This document shows positions 40,801-51,000 of a stretch of 64,000 bases of DNA, piece after piece (within the stretch, counting starts at the first letter, position 1; each line of letters begins with the position of its first letter). The stretch spans positions 76,375,915 to 76,439,914 of the forward strand of contig NC_054740.1 in assembly GCF_018143015.1 (NCBI RefSeq), read 5' to 3'. The notes beneath the pieces are model-generated. The model saw only the letters and a list, made by a program, of their open reading frames with translations, did no database searches and was not told the origin of the DNA. This DNA is from Lytechinus variegatus. Its lineage: Eukaryota > Echinodermata > Echinoidea > Temnopleuroida > Toxopneustidae. Position numbers and translations under genes: made by a program.

Positions 40801-41567
40801 ATGTTTTTATTCAAAAATTATATTTTGTGACAGATTTCGACATATTTAGAAAATACATCGCATTTACCCTTTTCCTTTCTTTTCTTCCTTTTCTTGGTCT
40901 TCACAATTTTGGGGGCCATCGCCCCAACGACCCCGTCGGAACGACAATGTGCCTGGATGCCTTTTCAACATTCATTATGATTATGCATTCAAAACGAATA
41001 AATCTTTCAAATAACATTTTCCACCTTGACATTTTCGTTCACAATTATCTGTTTCCTAAATGAGTTTTTTTTTTGCCGTCGAACCTCAAACAGCAACTGC
41101 ATAATAATAAACCTGGAAAAATACTGCCTGCTCAGAACTCATAGTAAACATGGTTAATGAAATTGTTCTGTGAATGGATATGAAGGGAATACGAATGATC
41201 AAACGAAATTTTCACTGTATCTATATGACACATTCATATTCATCACAATATTCCCTCCCCCCCCAAAAAAAAAAAAAATTAATGAATAAAATGGTCGAGT
41301 AACACAAACGAGAACTGTTTTACTTAACACCCAGCTTCACAATTTCAAATATATAGTATAATGCTTGTCTAGCCGTAGGATTTCACTTTTTTTCCTGCTG
41401 CCATGATTTATTGCTTAGTTTATACATACCTTATTGTATATAATGTCTGGATTCTTCTGTGGCGCTGGAATAGCAGCCACTGAATACCAAGCCGTCCTCA
41501 TCAACGTCTTACTCGCATTGTAACGGGCGGATGCCGTCGCTGAGATCACTTTCCCAACAGAAAACAT
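19849..41567 (-). CDS. ALDH2: Gene A: mitochondrial aldehyde dehydrogenase ALDH2-type, complete, 14 coding exons
   Basis: This gene should oxidise acetaldehyde and other aldehydes to acids with NAD in the mitochondrial matrix. Exons (minus strand): 41567-41430, 37274-37170, 36875-36735, 36242-36163, 35357-35308, 34640-34579, 33263-33135, 32265-32152, 31226-31124, 30164-29980, 29798-29634, 29225-29068, 20403-20289, 19881-19849. Together they give 1578 nt, 525 aa plus stop; human ALDH2 precursor is 517 aa. All introns are GT-AG and the frame is open throughout. Residues 1-28 are basic with no acids, a mitochondrial presequence. Key residues sit at a constant +25 from mature human numbering: Asn194, Lys217, Glu293 (LELGGKSPN), catalytic Cys327, Glu424 and Glu512; the NAD-site GSTE is residues 270-273. 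Odd points are ACC instead of CCC at the nucleophile, and Trp, Asn and Val at tunnel positions usually Phe296, Asp457 and Phe459. The start is the ATG heading the presequence, with A at -3. Confidence 0.95.
20289..20403 (-). CDS. ALDH2: Gene A exon 13: substrate-tunnel and C-terminal segment
   Basis: The exon is 115 nt. It completes the Trp codon and encodes [20 protein letters not shown], then [17 protein letters not shown] with Glu512 (Glu487, the site of the human ALDH2*2 change). The NVVSTMAPF stretch differs from the ALDH2 norm DVFGAQSPF and is closer to ALDH1A (GVVSAQCPF) at the VVS. Confidence 0.95.
21442..21613. mobile_element. Palindromic MITE GGTGGGTGTTTCATAAAG, copy 1
   Basis: A 172-bp inverted-repeat element begins GGTGGGTGTTTCATAAAG and ends in the inverse CTTCATGAAACACCCACC. 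GTTCATAAG and inverse GTGCATAAAG-type words extend the pairing. A second copy lies at 27966-28135. Both sit in intron 12 of gene A. Confidence 0.82.
24745..24891. mobile_element. Short palindromic element GGGGTCCGTTGCAG, copy 2
   Basis: It is 147 bp, the same length and nearly the same sequence as the copy at 6422-6568, and the right end GCAACTCTTTCTGCAACGGG pairs with the left. It has an intact palindrome and no coding capacity. It lies in intron 12 of gene A. Confidence 0.82.
27966..28135. mobile_element. Palindromic MITE GGTGGGTGTTTCATAAAG, copy 2
   Basis: The ends are GGGTGGGTGTTTCATAAAGC and an inverse-like GCTTTGTGAAACGGCCC. Inner pairing includes AAGAACGACTGGTGATCC against GGATCACCAGTCGTTCTT, an almost perfect 18-bp arm. 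It is the same family as 21442-21613 but better preserved in the inner arms. Confidence 0.85.
29068..29225 (-). CDS. ALDH2: Gene A exon 12
   Basis: The exon is 158 nt, from [11 protein letters not shown] to LRAGTV plus the first two bases of the Trp codon (TG before the donor). The next intron is 8.66 kb, far larger than the others of this gene. Confidence 0.95.
29634..29798 (-). CDS. ALDH2: Gene A exon 11
   Basis: The exon has 55 codons, phase 0/0. It begins [20 protein letters not shown] and ends DNMRIAKEE, whose last residue Glu424 is the conserved ribose-binding Glu399. Confidence 0.95.
29980..30164 (-). CDS. ALDH2: Gene A exon 10: catalytic cysteine exon
   Basis: The exon is 185 nt and enters in phase 1. 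It encodes [20 protein letters not shown], with catalytic Cys327 (Cys302 of mature ALDH2) preceded by Ala where mammalian ALDH2 has Cys301. Trp321 replaces the usual tunnel Phe296. It ends at NQGPQ. Confidence 0.95.
31124..31226 (-). CDS. ALDH2: Gene A exon 9: general-base Glu segment
   Basis: The exon is 103 nt, entering in phase 0 and leaving in phase 1 (GATC before GTAAGC). It encodes [20 protein letters not shown] and then LGGKSPNII with the general base Glu293. The gene B exon is one codon shorter in the loop after the AA pair. Confidence 0.95.
31353..31595. mobile_element. Palindromic MITE TGGGTGATTTCAAGT in intron 8 of gene A
   Basis: The ends TGGGTGATTTCAAGTACGG and ACTTGAAATCACCCA are inverse copies. 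GGTGTTGGCCTTGGTGTTGG inside the left end faces CCTAACACCAACACC inside the right. The element is about 243 bp and non-coding. Confidence 0.8.
31625..31850. mobile_element. Probable decayed hAT-like element, CAGTGGCGGATC end
   Basis: The left end CAGTGGCGGATCTACG at 31625 matches the termini of the elements at 11798 and 33491. A decayed inverse end (GCTAGATCCAATCAG) lies at about 31836-31850. No clear target duplication is visible, so the right boundary is uncertain. Confidence 0.5.
32152..32265 (-). CDS. ALDH2: Gene A exon 8: NAD-binding GSTE segment
   Basis: The exon has 38 codons, phase 0/0, and runs from [20 protein letters not shown] to KVAFTGSTE. The last part is the Rossmann-fold GxTE turn that contacts NAD. 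Confidence 0.95.
32888..33119. mobile_element. Palindromic element GGGCCCCGTNTTACAGAGAG-like in intron 7
   Basis: GGGCCCCGTCTTACAGAG and GTTGCGACTGATCCAATC on the left face GATTGATCGGATCAATCG and CAACGGGGCCC on the right, over about 232 bp. The GGGCCCCG ends recall the 6422 family. It is non-coding. Confidence 0.65.
33135..33263 (-). CDS. ALDH2: Gene A exon 7: WNFPLL and Lys-binding segment
   Basis: The exon has 43 codons, phase 0/0. It contains [11 protein letters not shown] with the oxyanion-hole Asn194, and [10 protein letters not shown] with the cofactor-binding Lys217. The residue usually Gln175 in ALDH2 is Leu200 here. Confidence 0.95.
33483..33647. mobile_element. hAT-like MITE in intron 6 of gene A with near-perfect 8-bp duplication
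   Basis: The body is 33491-33639 (149 bp), with ends CAGGGGCGGATCCAG and the inverse GGATCCGCCACTG. The flanks are TCTGACAA (33483-33490) and TCTGACAG (33640-33647), 7 of 8 identical. An 8-bp duplication plus CAGNGGCGG ends is the hAT signature. There is no transposase. Confidence 0.88.
34579..34640 (-). CDS. ALDH2: Gene A exon 6
   Basis: The exon is 62 nt, entering in phase 1 with a split Asp codon. It encodes [20 protein letters not shown] and ends just before the WNFPLL motif. The matching exon of gene B (58034-58095) has the same length and phases. Confidence 0.95.
35308..35357 (-). CDS. ALDH2: Gene A exon 5
   Basis: The exon is 50 nt, entering in phase 2 and leaving in phase 1. It completes a split Arg codon and encodes [16 protein letters not shown], the YYAGWADK block of the family. 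Confidence 0.93.
36163..36242 (-). CDS. ALDH2: Gene A exon 4
   Basis: The exon is 80 nt and ends in phase 2 (AG before the donor). It encodes [19 protein letters not shown] and the start of the next helix, matching the [10 protein letters not shown] block of ALDH1/2 proteins. Confidence 0.93.
36735..36875 (-). CDS. ALDH2: Gene A exon 3
   Basis: The exon has 47 codons, phase 0/0, and encodes the [20 protein letters not shown] helix region followed by the [15 protein letters not shown] segment typical of the family. The donor is GTGAGT and the intron 2 acceptor is CAG. Confidence 0.95.
37085..37152. repeat. Self-complementary triplet repeat next to the exon 2 donor of gene A
   Basis: On the plus strand ACT/CTA triplets (about 37085-37110) are followed by GTG/GTA triplets (about 37111-37152). 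The two halves are inverse complements, so the intron RNA could fold into a triplet hairpin starting roughly 17 nt after the 5' splice site at 37169. It lies in the 294-nt intron 2. Confidence 0.85.
37170..37274 (-). CDS. ALDH2: Gene A exon 2: N-terminal oligomerisation/NAD domain start
   Basis: The exon has 35 codons, phase 0 on both sides. It reads [20 protein letters not shown] onward, the canonical opening of class 1/2 ALDHs. Its donor is followed within about 15 nt by a triplet-repeat hairpin (37085-37152). Confidence 0.95.
37275..41429. other. Gene A intron 1, 4.2 kb, no gene inside
   Basis: AT-rich intron with a C8A14 run at 41257-41278. Two overlapping plus-strand open frames at 38495-38901 include a small cysteine-containing stretch, but they lack splice context or a known domain. 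I call nothing else here. Confidence 0.6.
41430..41567 (-). CDS. ALDH2: Gene A exon 1: mitochondrial presequence
   Basis: The exon has 46 codons and ends in phase 0 at a GTATGT donor. It starts [20 protein letters not shown], with Arg/Lys, many Ala/Ser and no acidic residue, typical of a cleaved mitochondrial signal. It continues into [16 protein letters not shown], which matches the start of mature ALDH2 in pattern (VPAPNQQPEVFCNQ in human). Confidence 0.92.
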
Positions 41568-42375
41568 GATGGGCAATGATGTCGACGTTGATTTTGCACA
41601 GGATGAAGGAAGAAAAGAATGGCGACGACTGACGAACTGTTTGCAGTAGCGACCTCCGGGCAGAGTGCCAGCCTTGTCGTTATCTTGTAGATTATAGGCC
41701 TATCATCGCCAGTCGGGTATACATATGAACCTAAGGTGTCATATTGCGGATTGTATGTTGAGTTAGGGAGTCTGAGGGAGAAAACGCCCTTGATTTTACT
41801 GCCCCTGCCTGACATGTCAAGAAAGGGTTAAACAATGGGCATCACTTATACTTTTCCAATTTTATTCAACAAAGTAAGGAATGGTATGATAACCCAACTT
41901 CTTTTGAATAAAAAAAAACCTAATTAATGTAACTTCAAACGACCCATGGGAAAAGAGAGGGCAAGATGTCACCCCTCTCGATGCGGAGTACCTTACTGGC
42001 CGCGTCTAGCATGTCTAATCAAAGTTCAAGTTTCTGTTTACATTTTCTTTCACGTCGACGCTATATTTTGGATAAGAAAGTATGTATGACTGGGAATCAA
42101 ATCAGCATAGGCCCTAAATCATGTTATTCTAGTGCAAAGTTCTAATTGAATAATGTAGGCCTAGAGAATTCGCGAAAAATTCGGATGAATCCAAATGTAT
42201 CAAACTAAAGGAAAAAACTGTTTACCGAGTCCCAAGATACCCCCCCCCCCTCCCTGTATGTCTCTCTCCCCTCTCTTCCATCTTCCTCCATCTCTTCTCG
42301 ATCGCTCCCATTCATGACAGGTGAGCGTTCCCAATGGCGTCATCGTTTTGTTTCCAACACTGCGCGCCATTTTGA
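41568..42375. promoter_or_regulatory. Upstream region of gene A (presumed 5' UTR and promoter)
   Basis: This is the DNA immediately upstream of the ATG of gene A on the minus strand. The first 250 bp are richer in C and G, with several CpGs, than the surroundings. I see no convincing TATA box at a fixed distance and cannot place the start of transcription. A C run with CT-rich DNA lies at about 42241-42300. The foldback begins at 42376. Confidence 0.35.
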
Positions 42376-45300
42376 AATAGTCCAGGATAGAAGAGGCATA
42401 ACCTTGTTTTTTATATATATACAATATTTTTTGATGGTTTCTTGTCAATTCGAGGGTGCTGATTACGAATCTGAATGATGCCACTCGTGTGACCTTGAGC
42501 ATTTTCCGCAAATTGGCAAAATCCAATATGGCCGCCAAAATATGCAAATTACCCATGAAAATCATAAAATTGTCCGCACATTGGCTGTGAAATGAATGAA
42601 ATTGTGTGGCAGGAGTGAAATACTCTCTGAAAAAGTAATTTTGACTAAAATATTTATTTTCCTGATATTCAAAATGGCCGCCATAGGCCATTGTATACCC
42701 TATTATGTACAATATGAATTGAATAGGGAAAACTAATTTTCACAAAAATGAGCACTAAACCGCAAAAAAATCGCGATGTATGAACGAAGTAATATATGCA
42801 AATCATCATTACTAACGAGATATATCATTCATTATGTCATAAATGGGAACATTTCTGTATTTTGATATCTAAAATGGCCGCCACTGGCCCAAACAGTATT
42901 GCGTACAATGGCAATTGGGGCCGAAAAAAATCACAAGAGTGATCACTGAAATGCATATTAATAAGATTAAACGAGTGGAATATTGACTAAAAACATAATT
43001 GTTAACGAAATATATTATTAATATGTCATGTATGTGATGAATGTTGTATTTTGATATTCAAAATGGCTGCCAAAGGCCCTAAAAGTATTATCCACAATGA
43101 GAAAGTGGGGCAAAGAAATCACAAGAGTAATCACTAAAATGCATATATATGTGATAAATTAATGGGATACTGTTTAAAAACATATTTTCTAACGAAATAT
43201 ATCATTCAGGATTAAAGTGTGTGTTAAATACTGTATTTTTACTTTCAAAATGGCCGCCAGAGACATTAACAGTATTATGCACAATGCAAAGTGGGAAACC
43301 AATATTCACAGGAGTGAGCACCATAAATGCAGGTATTAGTGATCTATGAGTAAAATATTGTCTGAAAGCATAATTTCTATTAAGAGATATCATTTATTAT
43401 GCCAGTTAGGTGATAAATACTGTTATTTGAAAGTCAAAATGGCCGCTACAGGCCCTTACGATATTATGCACAATGTGAATGGGAACAAATTATTTCAGCA
43501 GAATTTGGCTTTGCTTGGCCAGATGGTGATGTATGAGTAAAATATCGTCTGAAAACATGATTTATAACAAAATATATCATATCTTATGTAATTTAGGTGA
43601 TAAATACTGTATTTCAACATTCAAAATGGCCACCAGTGGCATAAAGAGTATTATGTACAATGGCAATGGCCGGGGCAAAAAAAAGTGACAAGAGTGAGCA
43701 CTAAAATGCATATTATTAAGATAAACAAGTGGAATACTGACTAAAAACATCATTGTTAATATGCCATTTATGTGATAAATGCTGTATTTTGACATTCAAA
43801 ATGGCCGCCATAATCCCTATATTTATCATGTACAATGCGAATGGAGAAACTAATTTTCACAAGAGTGAGAATCATAAAATGCATATGACTGGTGTGATAT
43901 ACGAGTAAAAGTATTGTCTAAAACATGATTTCTAACTAAATACATCACATATTGGTTATGGAGGTAATAAATGCTGTACTTTGAAATCCAAAATGGCTGC
44001 CATAGGTCCTAAAAGTATTATGTACATTGTAACATTGGACATATAATTTTAACATAATTTATATTGCCTATAATTGTGAATTCTGATGCAAGGTTGAAAT
44101 ATTGTCTAAAACTATGGTTTCTAACGAGATATATCATAATGTCGTGTATTTAAGGTGATAAATACTGCATTTTTAAATTGAAAATGGGCACCATAGGCCC
44201 TTATCGTATAATATATAATTTGAGTGTAGACAAATAATGTTCACAAAAAGGGCATATGGCAGCCATTTTGAATGTTGAAATACAGTATTTATCCCCTAAA
44301 TTGCATAAGATATGATATATTTTGTTATAAATCATGTTTTCAGACAATATTCCACTCATACATCACCATTTGACCAAGCAAAGCCAAATTCTGTTGAAAT
44401 GATTTGTTCCCATTCACATTGTGCATAATATCGTAAGGGCCTGTAGCGGCCATTTTGACTTTCCAATAACAGTATTCATCACCTAACTGGCAGAATAAAT
44501 GATATCTCTTAATATAAATTATGCTTTCGGACAATATTTTACCCATAGATCACTAATACTTGCATTTATGGTGCTCATATTGGTTTCCCACTCTGCATTG
44601 TGCATAATACTGTTAATTTCTATGGCGGCCATTTTGAAAGTAAAAATACAGTATTTAACACAAACTTTAAATCTGAATGATATATTTCGTTAGAAAATAT
44701 GTTTTTAAACAGTATCCCATTAATTTATCACATATATATGCATTTTAGTGATCACTCTTGTGATTTCTTTGCCCCTCTTTCTCATTGTGTGCATAATACT
44801 TTTAGGGCCTTTGGCAGCCATTTTGAAAATCAAAATACAACATTCATCACATACCTGACATATTAATAATGTATTTCGTTAACAATTATGTTTTCAGTCA
44901 GTATATTCCACTCGTTTAATCTTAATAATATGCATTTTAGTCAGTGATCACTCTTGTGAACTTTTGGCCCCCATTGCCATTGTACGCAATACTGTTTGGG
45001 CCAGTGGCGGCCATTTTAGATATCAAAATACAGAAATCTTCCCATTTATGATATAATAAATGATTTATCTCGTTAGTAATAATGATTTGCATATATCACT
45101 TCGTTCATACATCGCGATTTTTTGGCAGTTTAGTGCTCACTTTTGAGAAAGCTAGTTTTCCCTATTTATATTGTACATAATAGAGTATACAATGGACTAT
45201 GGCGGCCATTTTGAATATGAGGAAAATAAATATTTTGTCAAAAATTATTTTTTCAGAGAGTATCTCACTCCTGCCACACAATTTCATGTAATTCGTAGCT

Positions 45301-45505
45301 AATGTGCAGACAATTTTAGGATTTTTATGGGTAATTTGCATATTTTGGCGGCCATATTGGATTTTGCCAATTTGCGGAAAATGCTCAAGGTTACACGAGT
45401 GGCATCATTCAGATTCGTAATCAGCACCCTCGAATTGACAAGAAACCATCAAAAATATTGTATATATAAAAAAACAAGGTTACGCCTCTTCTATCCTGGA
45501 CTATT
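42376..45505. repeat. 3.1-kb foldback of about 190-bp units between the two ALDH genes
   Basis: Left arm 42376-43635 and right arm 44258-45505 are inverse copies over about 1.25 kb. Core words (AATATGGCCGCC or AAAATGGCYGCC) start at 42525, 42671, 42871, 43060, 43247, 43436 and 43623. Their inverses end at 45358, 45212, 45017, 44824, 44635, 44456 and 44269, so each pair sums to 87882-87892, showing near-perfect collinearity. The spacer (43636-44257) carries three more direct units with cores at 43798, 43990 and 44181. Unit spacing is 175-200 bp. Each unit also carries TGTATTTTGA, ATGCACAATG and ATATATCAT-like words. No protein is encoded. It resembles foldback transposons in outline (sea urchin TU elements are a known example), though the unit is far longer than their tandem repeats. 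Confidence 0.9.
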
Positions 45506-47996
45506 GCTCGATTTCTTCTTTTCATTCCTTGTAAATCAATCGGTAAAAACCATTTCCAGGCTTTACCAATTCTTTATAAAAATGAAATATCATCTTTCTG
45601 AAATTGATAATTCGTTATATTTATTTTTTTCACTTCTCGTTCTCTCAGCAATTGCCACTTAGAATATGCCAGTATTGATAAAATAATTGTACAAAAGATA
45701 TTTCTCTAACTTAACATACAGGTATGATTTAAATGTTGGAAAACTTTCTTTTCTAAGCCCCCCCCCAAAAAAAAAAAACACATTCCTGTTCTCTCTCATT
45801 TCAATATTTTTAACTCTCACATAATAATAAAAAAACACGAGTTGAAACAAGTACAATATAGCCATATTTACTTCCAATCTTGCAAGATAATACGCATTTA
45901 CAATGCTTTTTTTAATACCGTGTAGGTAATCAATATTCATAGAGCTTTAGCCTGTTAATAGACATATAAGTTTTCAGTACTTTTCTTTATTTCATTTTTA
46001 GTGTGCTGCAAAATTCATATATTTTTATTTTAAAGTCATGAGTACAGATTTATTGCATTCTCTGTAACTCTTTTTTTAAAATACTCTTCTTCTAAAACAA
46101 AAATGTGAAAAATCATGTGGGATCACATATAAATATATACGGAAATACTCTCTACTTGGTCACAGTAGTTGAATTTCATCGTAATAATAGAAAATAAAAA
46201 AAAGAGATGCAAATGGCATGCCATGTCTGTTTCTCAAAACAAAATATAGATACACAATAAGATAAAGAATTGACGCACACGGACCATGGTTACAAACATT
46301 GATAAAACATTAATTATAATGATAGCAATATATGGCATGACCAAGATGGAAATATACATTAATATAATTATTGTTATGATGACCCATTACATAGAAAAGG
46401 TTCCCACATATAAAAATACCAATTTCTTGTTAATAATTGTACATATACCATGACATGAAAAAGAAGTGTTTAGCTCACAAGTGGAATATATAACTATGTT
46501 ATCTTAGCACGTGTGAAAGACAAATTATGACAGCATATGATTATTCTCTCCAGCTTTTTGAGAATTCCTTCATTTGTTTGCCTTAACCCTAATTTAACTG
46601 ACAAATTTCACGATGACACAACAAAATTTTATTTTACCACGCCACTTGCTGACTTTTTACTTTCAAGTCCTGCTTATCTCTTGAGACAAAATTTGCGATG
46701 CCTGGGCATGCAGTTTCAGAATTACGTAACATGTTGTAATCCACGCCAGACTCAAAATTGCTAAAAAAAGAACATGATTTGGTGTACAAAGTTAATGCAA
46801 ATTGTGTAAAAGAACAGCGGCAAAAATCTGAAGGGGGAGGAGTCACCCCCTCCCCTCCCCTGAACATCCTGGTCTGAAATAGCCCAATTAAATTAGGGTT
46901 AAGGGTACTAAAATGTAAAACATGAACATATGATGTGCAGCAAATCTTGAATAAACATTACAGAAATTCTTATTTCAGATTGATGTTTGCTCCATGTGGT
47001 AAGAAATGGAAATATAAATCATTATTTCAGGATGACAATATGATAAATGTGTTAAATAATCATAAGAATATATTTATGTAGCAAAGGTAACAAGACTGCT
47101 ACTAATACATATCAATTAATTTCAGCAGAAAAGAAGACGACTATCTTCAAATTGAAAACCTATAATTTTTGGTGAAAATAAATAAGGCTATAAATTTGTT
47201 TTCCTTTGTCCTTTTCTACGTATGCAGAATGAAATGTTTATCAACTCTAAAAATCCCAAATATTGTACAATATTGCGTAACTTGAAATATCAAAAGTAGA
47301 GATTATTAAAACAATAGTTTAGCAGTAAAGCAAGTGATTCTACTGAATTCTACACATATCTTTCAATAACTTCTTTGTAAATATCTGCATATATGTCCTC
47401 AAAGTAAATCTTATAATCTCTGAGTATGAAAGAAGAGAAAATATCCATATAAAAATAGAGTGTGCTATTTTATGGCAATACAATGACATTAAGACTGGAA
47501 AGTGAAAAATTAATAAATTGCAGTTAGAATTAGAAGCAGGAAAAAAAAGTGTTATCACAAGATTTTCACTGCCTTGATTGGAAGACGGAGCTAAAAATGA
47601 AATTAGAAATGTTCACTTCTTTGGACAAAGAATTTTGAATCATTACTACAACTGATGAGTCACTAGGGAGCCACGAAGTTGGATATGGAAATACATGGCG
47701 ATGCAGAATTCGAAATGGCATATAGTCTAATCTAACTAAAACACAGACCTCACAATCCCTGAGTAAACAAGCACAAAAATACATCTATAAAACAAAACAA
47801 ACAAAAAAATACAAACAGAGCTTTACATAAAGTCCCACCAACCAACGACGAATATAAAGAAAAAAACACACCCAAAAGAACCCTTAAAACAGTGCTCAAT
47901 ACCCTGTATTTGGCGTACATTTTATCCTAAGTTAGTTTTTTTTTTAAACAAGCAAGGAGTATATGGCGCAAAGAAGATGAATGTGGGTTGGATAGC
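45506..47996. other. Intergenic DNA and presumed 3' UTR of gene B
   Basis: This stretch lies downstream of the gene B stop at 47997-47999. It is AT-rich, with a C9A12 run at about 45758-45778 and a GGGGGAGGAGTCACCCCC-type hairpin near 46831-46855. No exon or RNA gene was found. Candidate minus-strand AATAAA signals exist but none can be chosen. Confidence 0.5.
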
Positions 47997-48029
47997 CTAT
48001 GTATTCTTCTGTGGGATCTTGATTATTAC
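47997..48029 (-). CDS. Gene B last exon: 10 codons and stop
   Basis: The exon is 33 nt: [10 protein letters not shown] then TAG, after a CTGCAG acceptor. Length and phase are the same as the last exon of gene A. Confidence 0.93.
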   Translation of the reverse strand, partial: VIIKIPQKNT

Positions 48030-51000
48030 CTGCAGATTAAGATATGAGAAATACAAAATAAATCATTAACCAACAATACTGTTCAGAAAACAGAGTTTAA
48101 AAATGAATACTCCACTATACTATCATATAAACCAAAGTCCAGCATAACACTCAGCTGAGGCATAAGTAAATGTGTCATTTCATCCTTACTTGCCCAAACT
48201 TGGAAAAGTGTATTTGTATTATTGTCCCGTCACAAAGTTGAGTTATGCATGGTGTATCACGTACAATGTATCAACATGAAGCTGATGGGTTGCTCTTTCA
48301 TATTGTGGTAAAATCAAATCAAAATATTCAATAATCTCTGAAAATTTAGCCATCTAAAGTTGACTTCCATCTGCAATACCAATATGTTCTGAGTCTTGGA
48401 GGTATCAAAAAACAACCATCTTTCGTTTAAAAAGATCATAATAGCAGAAAGACTTTCACCTAAAGTTAGAAAACACTTGTGTTGACAATAAATAAACCCT
48501 ATATGCTAAAGATTTCAGTCTATTTTAAGGGCATCTTTGTAGTGTCACAAGTATCAACTGTTGTTGACATTGCCATTTTATTTCATCTTGTCAAAATTTT
48601 TCATCAATATGCACGCAAAGTATAAGTGATTTTGTATATTTTTGAACGTACATCAACTGCAATGCACATAGTATTCATATTCTATGTCTTTTTGACTTGA
48701 CCTCACACTCAAAGTTCTAGTCAAACTACATTTTTAGCAGAAATGCATTAATTTTGCTAAATAGTCACCATACTTTGAACTGTTTTCCCCTTACACATTG
48801 TATTCCTGATCATATATCAAAACTATATGTCCCATTTACTTTAGAATTTTGTTTAACCATTTATAACTCACTTTTACCCGAAGTCTGTACATATTTCCTA
48901 AGATACAGCTCTTCTGGCAGAATCATCTTGTAATTTTCAAACTTCCTATCTATATCAATGAACAGATGGAAAGTAAAAAGTGACCGTGACTTACCGACTT
49001 GACCTCTGTGTAGTTGTCTATCGCATATTCTCCTAGCTCCCTACCACTGCCAGAAGCTTTGTAGCCACCAAATGGAGCCTGGGCGGCAAAGATGTCGTAG
49101 CAGTTGACACTGTATGGAGAAAGTCAAGAAATGGTTAAAGACAGTCCTCATATGATTCTTCACATGACAAAGTCACCACCTGGCACTAAACACTTAAGCC
49201 ATTAGAATTTTGACATGAAAGTCTTAGACCCTATTGGCTAATTACAGTACAAATAACAAAGACATTCAATTCTTAAATTAACCTTACTTGACAACTATGA
49301 AATAAAGCAGGAAACATGATCTACATCGTGTGAGAAAATGAAGATGACAGCAATCATAAGTTCTGAATATGAACCTGTCACAGTTCTTTTAAACTTGAGC
49401 AATCATTGCTTGCCCCTCCCTCCAATATATCTGAAACTCCAAGGGGGGGGGTGCTGTCAAAAAGCAATTTGTAAAGTACAACAATATAACAAATAACTGA
49501 AGAATGGCAAACCAAATAGGTTTGGTCAATATATTGCTTTTTTATACCATTCAAAATTTGTGTACCAATCAAAAAAGAAGAGTAGTACATGGTTTTAGAT
49601 AAATGCCTGGCTCACATTTTGAGAATTCATTTTACAATGTCGAGAGAAACTTTTCAAGAGAGCATTATGAAACATCCCTTGGGATCTACTTACTACACAG
49701 TTCCAGCTCTCATGCTGTTGGAGATGTAAAGAGCCTTGTCAATATCCTTGGTAAAGACTGAAGCTGCAAGACCATACATGTTGTTATTGGCTCTCTCAAT
49801 CACTTCATCAATCTGACTGAACCTCATGATCTGCTGAACAGGTCCGAAGATCTAACATGAAAATGAATTATTGAATTCAACTCAGATATATCAAGGACAA
49901 GACCAACTTGTTTAACTAATCATATACCCACATTTTCATCTTTCTCTTGAAGGAAATCTATCACTGGCCAACATGTTTGGAATTTACTGAAATCACATAG
50001 CACAATTCAATTATACAAACATTTATATGGTTATTTGTATTGAAACTGTTACAATCAATTTTCACTCAATGTCAATTAGCAATTTTGTGCAAACGTGAAA
50101 GCAAATTAGCCTTGAGATTGGTGACAAGCACTGCAATTATCAGGAAAAATAAAATAATGTTCCCCATTTCTTACCTCTTCCTTGGCAATCTTCATGTTAT
50201 CAGTAACATCTCCAAAGACAGTAGGTTCAACATAGAATCCCTTGTCTCCCATTCTTGCACCGCCAGACACAAGCTTGGCTCCTTCAGATTTCCCACTATC
50301 AATGTAGCCAAGGATCTTATCCATCTGTTCTTTGTCAACCTAATTGTATCAAAATAAAGCGATAACATACCACTATCTACACATCAGGATTCATTGTCTA
50401 AAAATATTGATAGATTAGTGCTCTCATTGCTTATTATTACAAGGTTATTCGGCCTCACTATAAGGATGAATAGTATATAAATAATGAATGTTTATGAGTG
50501 CAATGGACAGAATACTTCATAAAGTGAAAGATGAAATGATCCATTTAACAAGGTATAGCCAGGTTAAATGGATCATTCATTTCATCTTTCGCAGAATGAA
50601 GTATTCTGTCCATAGCACAAATTAAAAGAACATTCATTATTTGGTTTATAGGACACCTAAAATAATGTTCTTTTTCATATGATATTTGTGAATTTCGATG
50701 CAAAATATGCCCATGCAGTGAGAGCTTGGTCTGTTGATTATTGCATACATACAACATGCATGCTGCAAACACGAGCGTTGTCTGGGTGCACACGTGCAAT
50801 GGACAAAATTGAATGGATCCAAAATTGCATGATGAATGGATCTATAATTGCACAGTTGATGACGCTATTATAAAAATATAGACCAACCAATCAAATGACA
50901 AGGATCTATCTAGGTGTCATATAAAGAAGATTTGACTATCCATCAAAATATAACATTTATGTATATTTTTTGGTGACATTATATCAGCAGAAAAACCTGT

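Noticed and set aside
42200..42712. 170-codon minus-strand open frame, with a matching plus-strand frame at 45327-45662
   Set aside because: Both lie in the foldback arms and are inverse copies of repeat DNA. The frame is not kept in other units.
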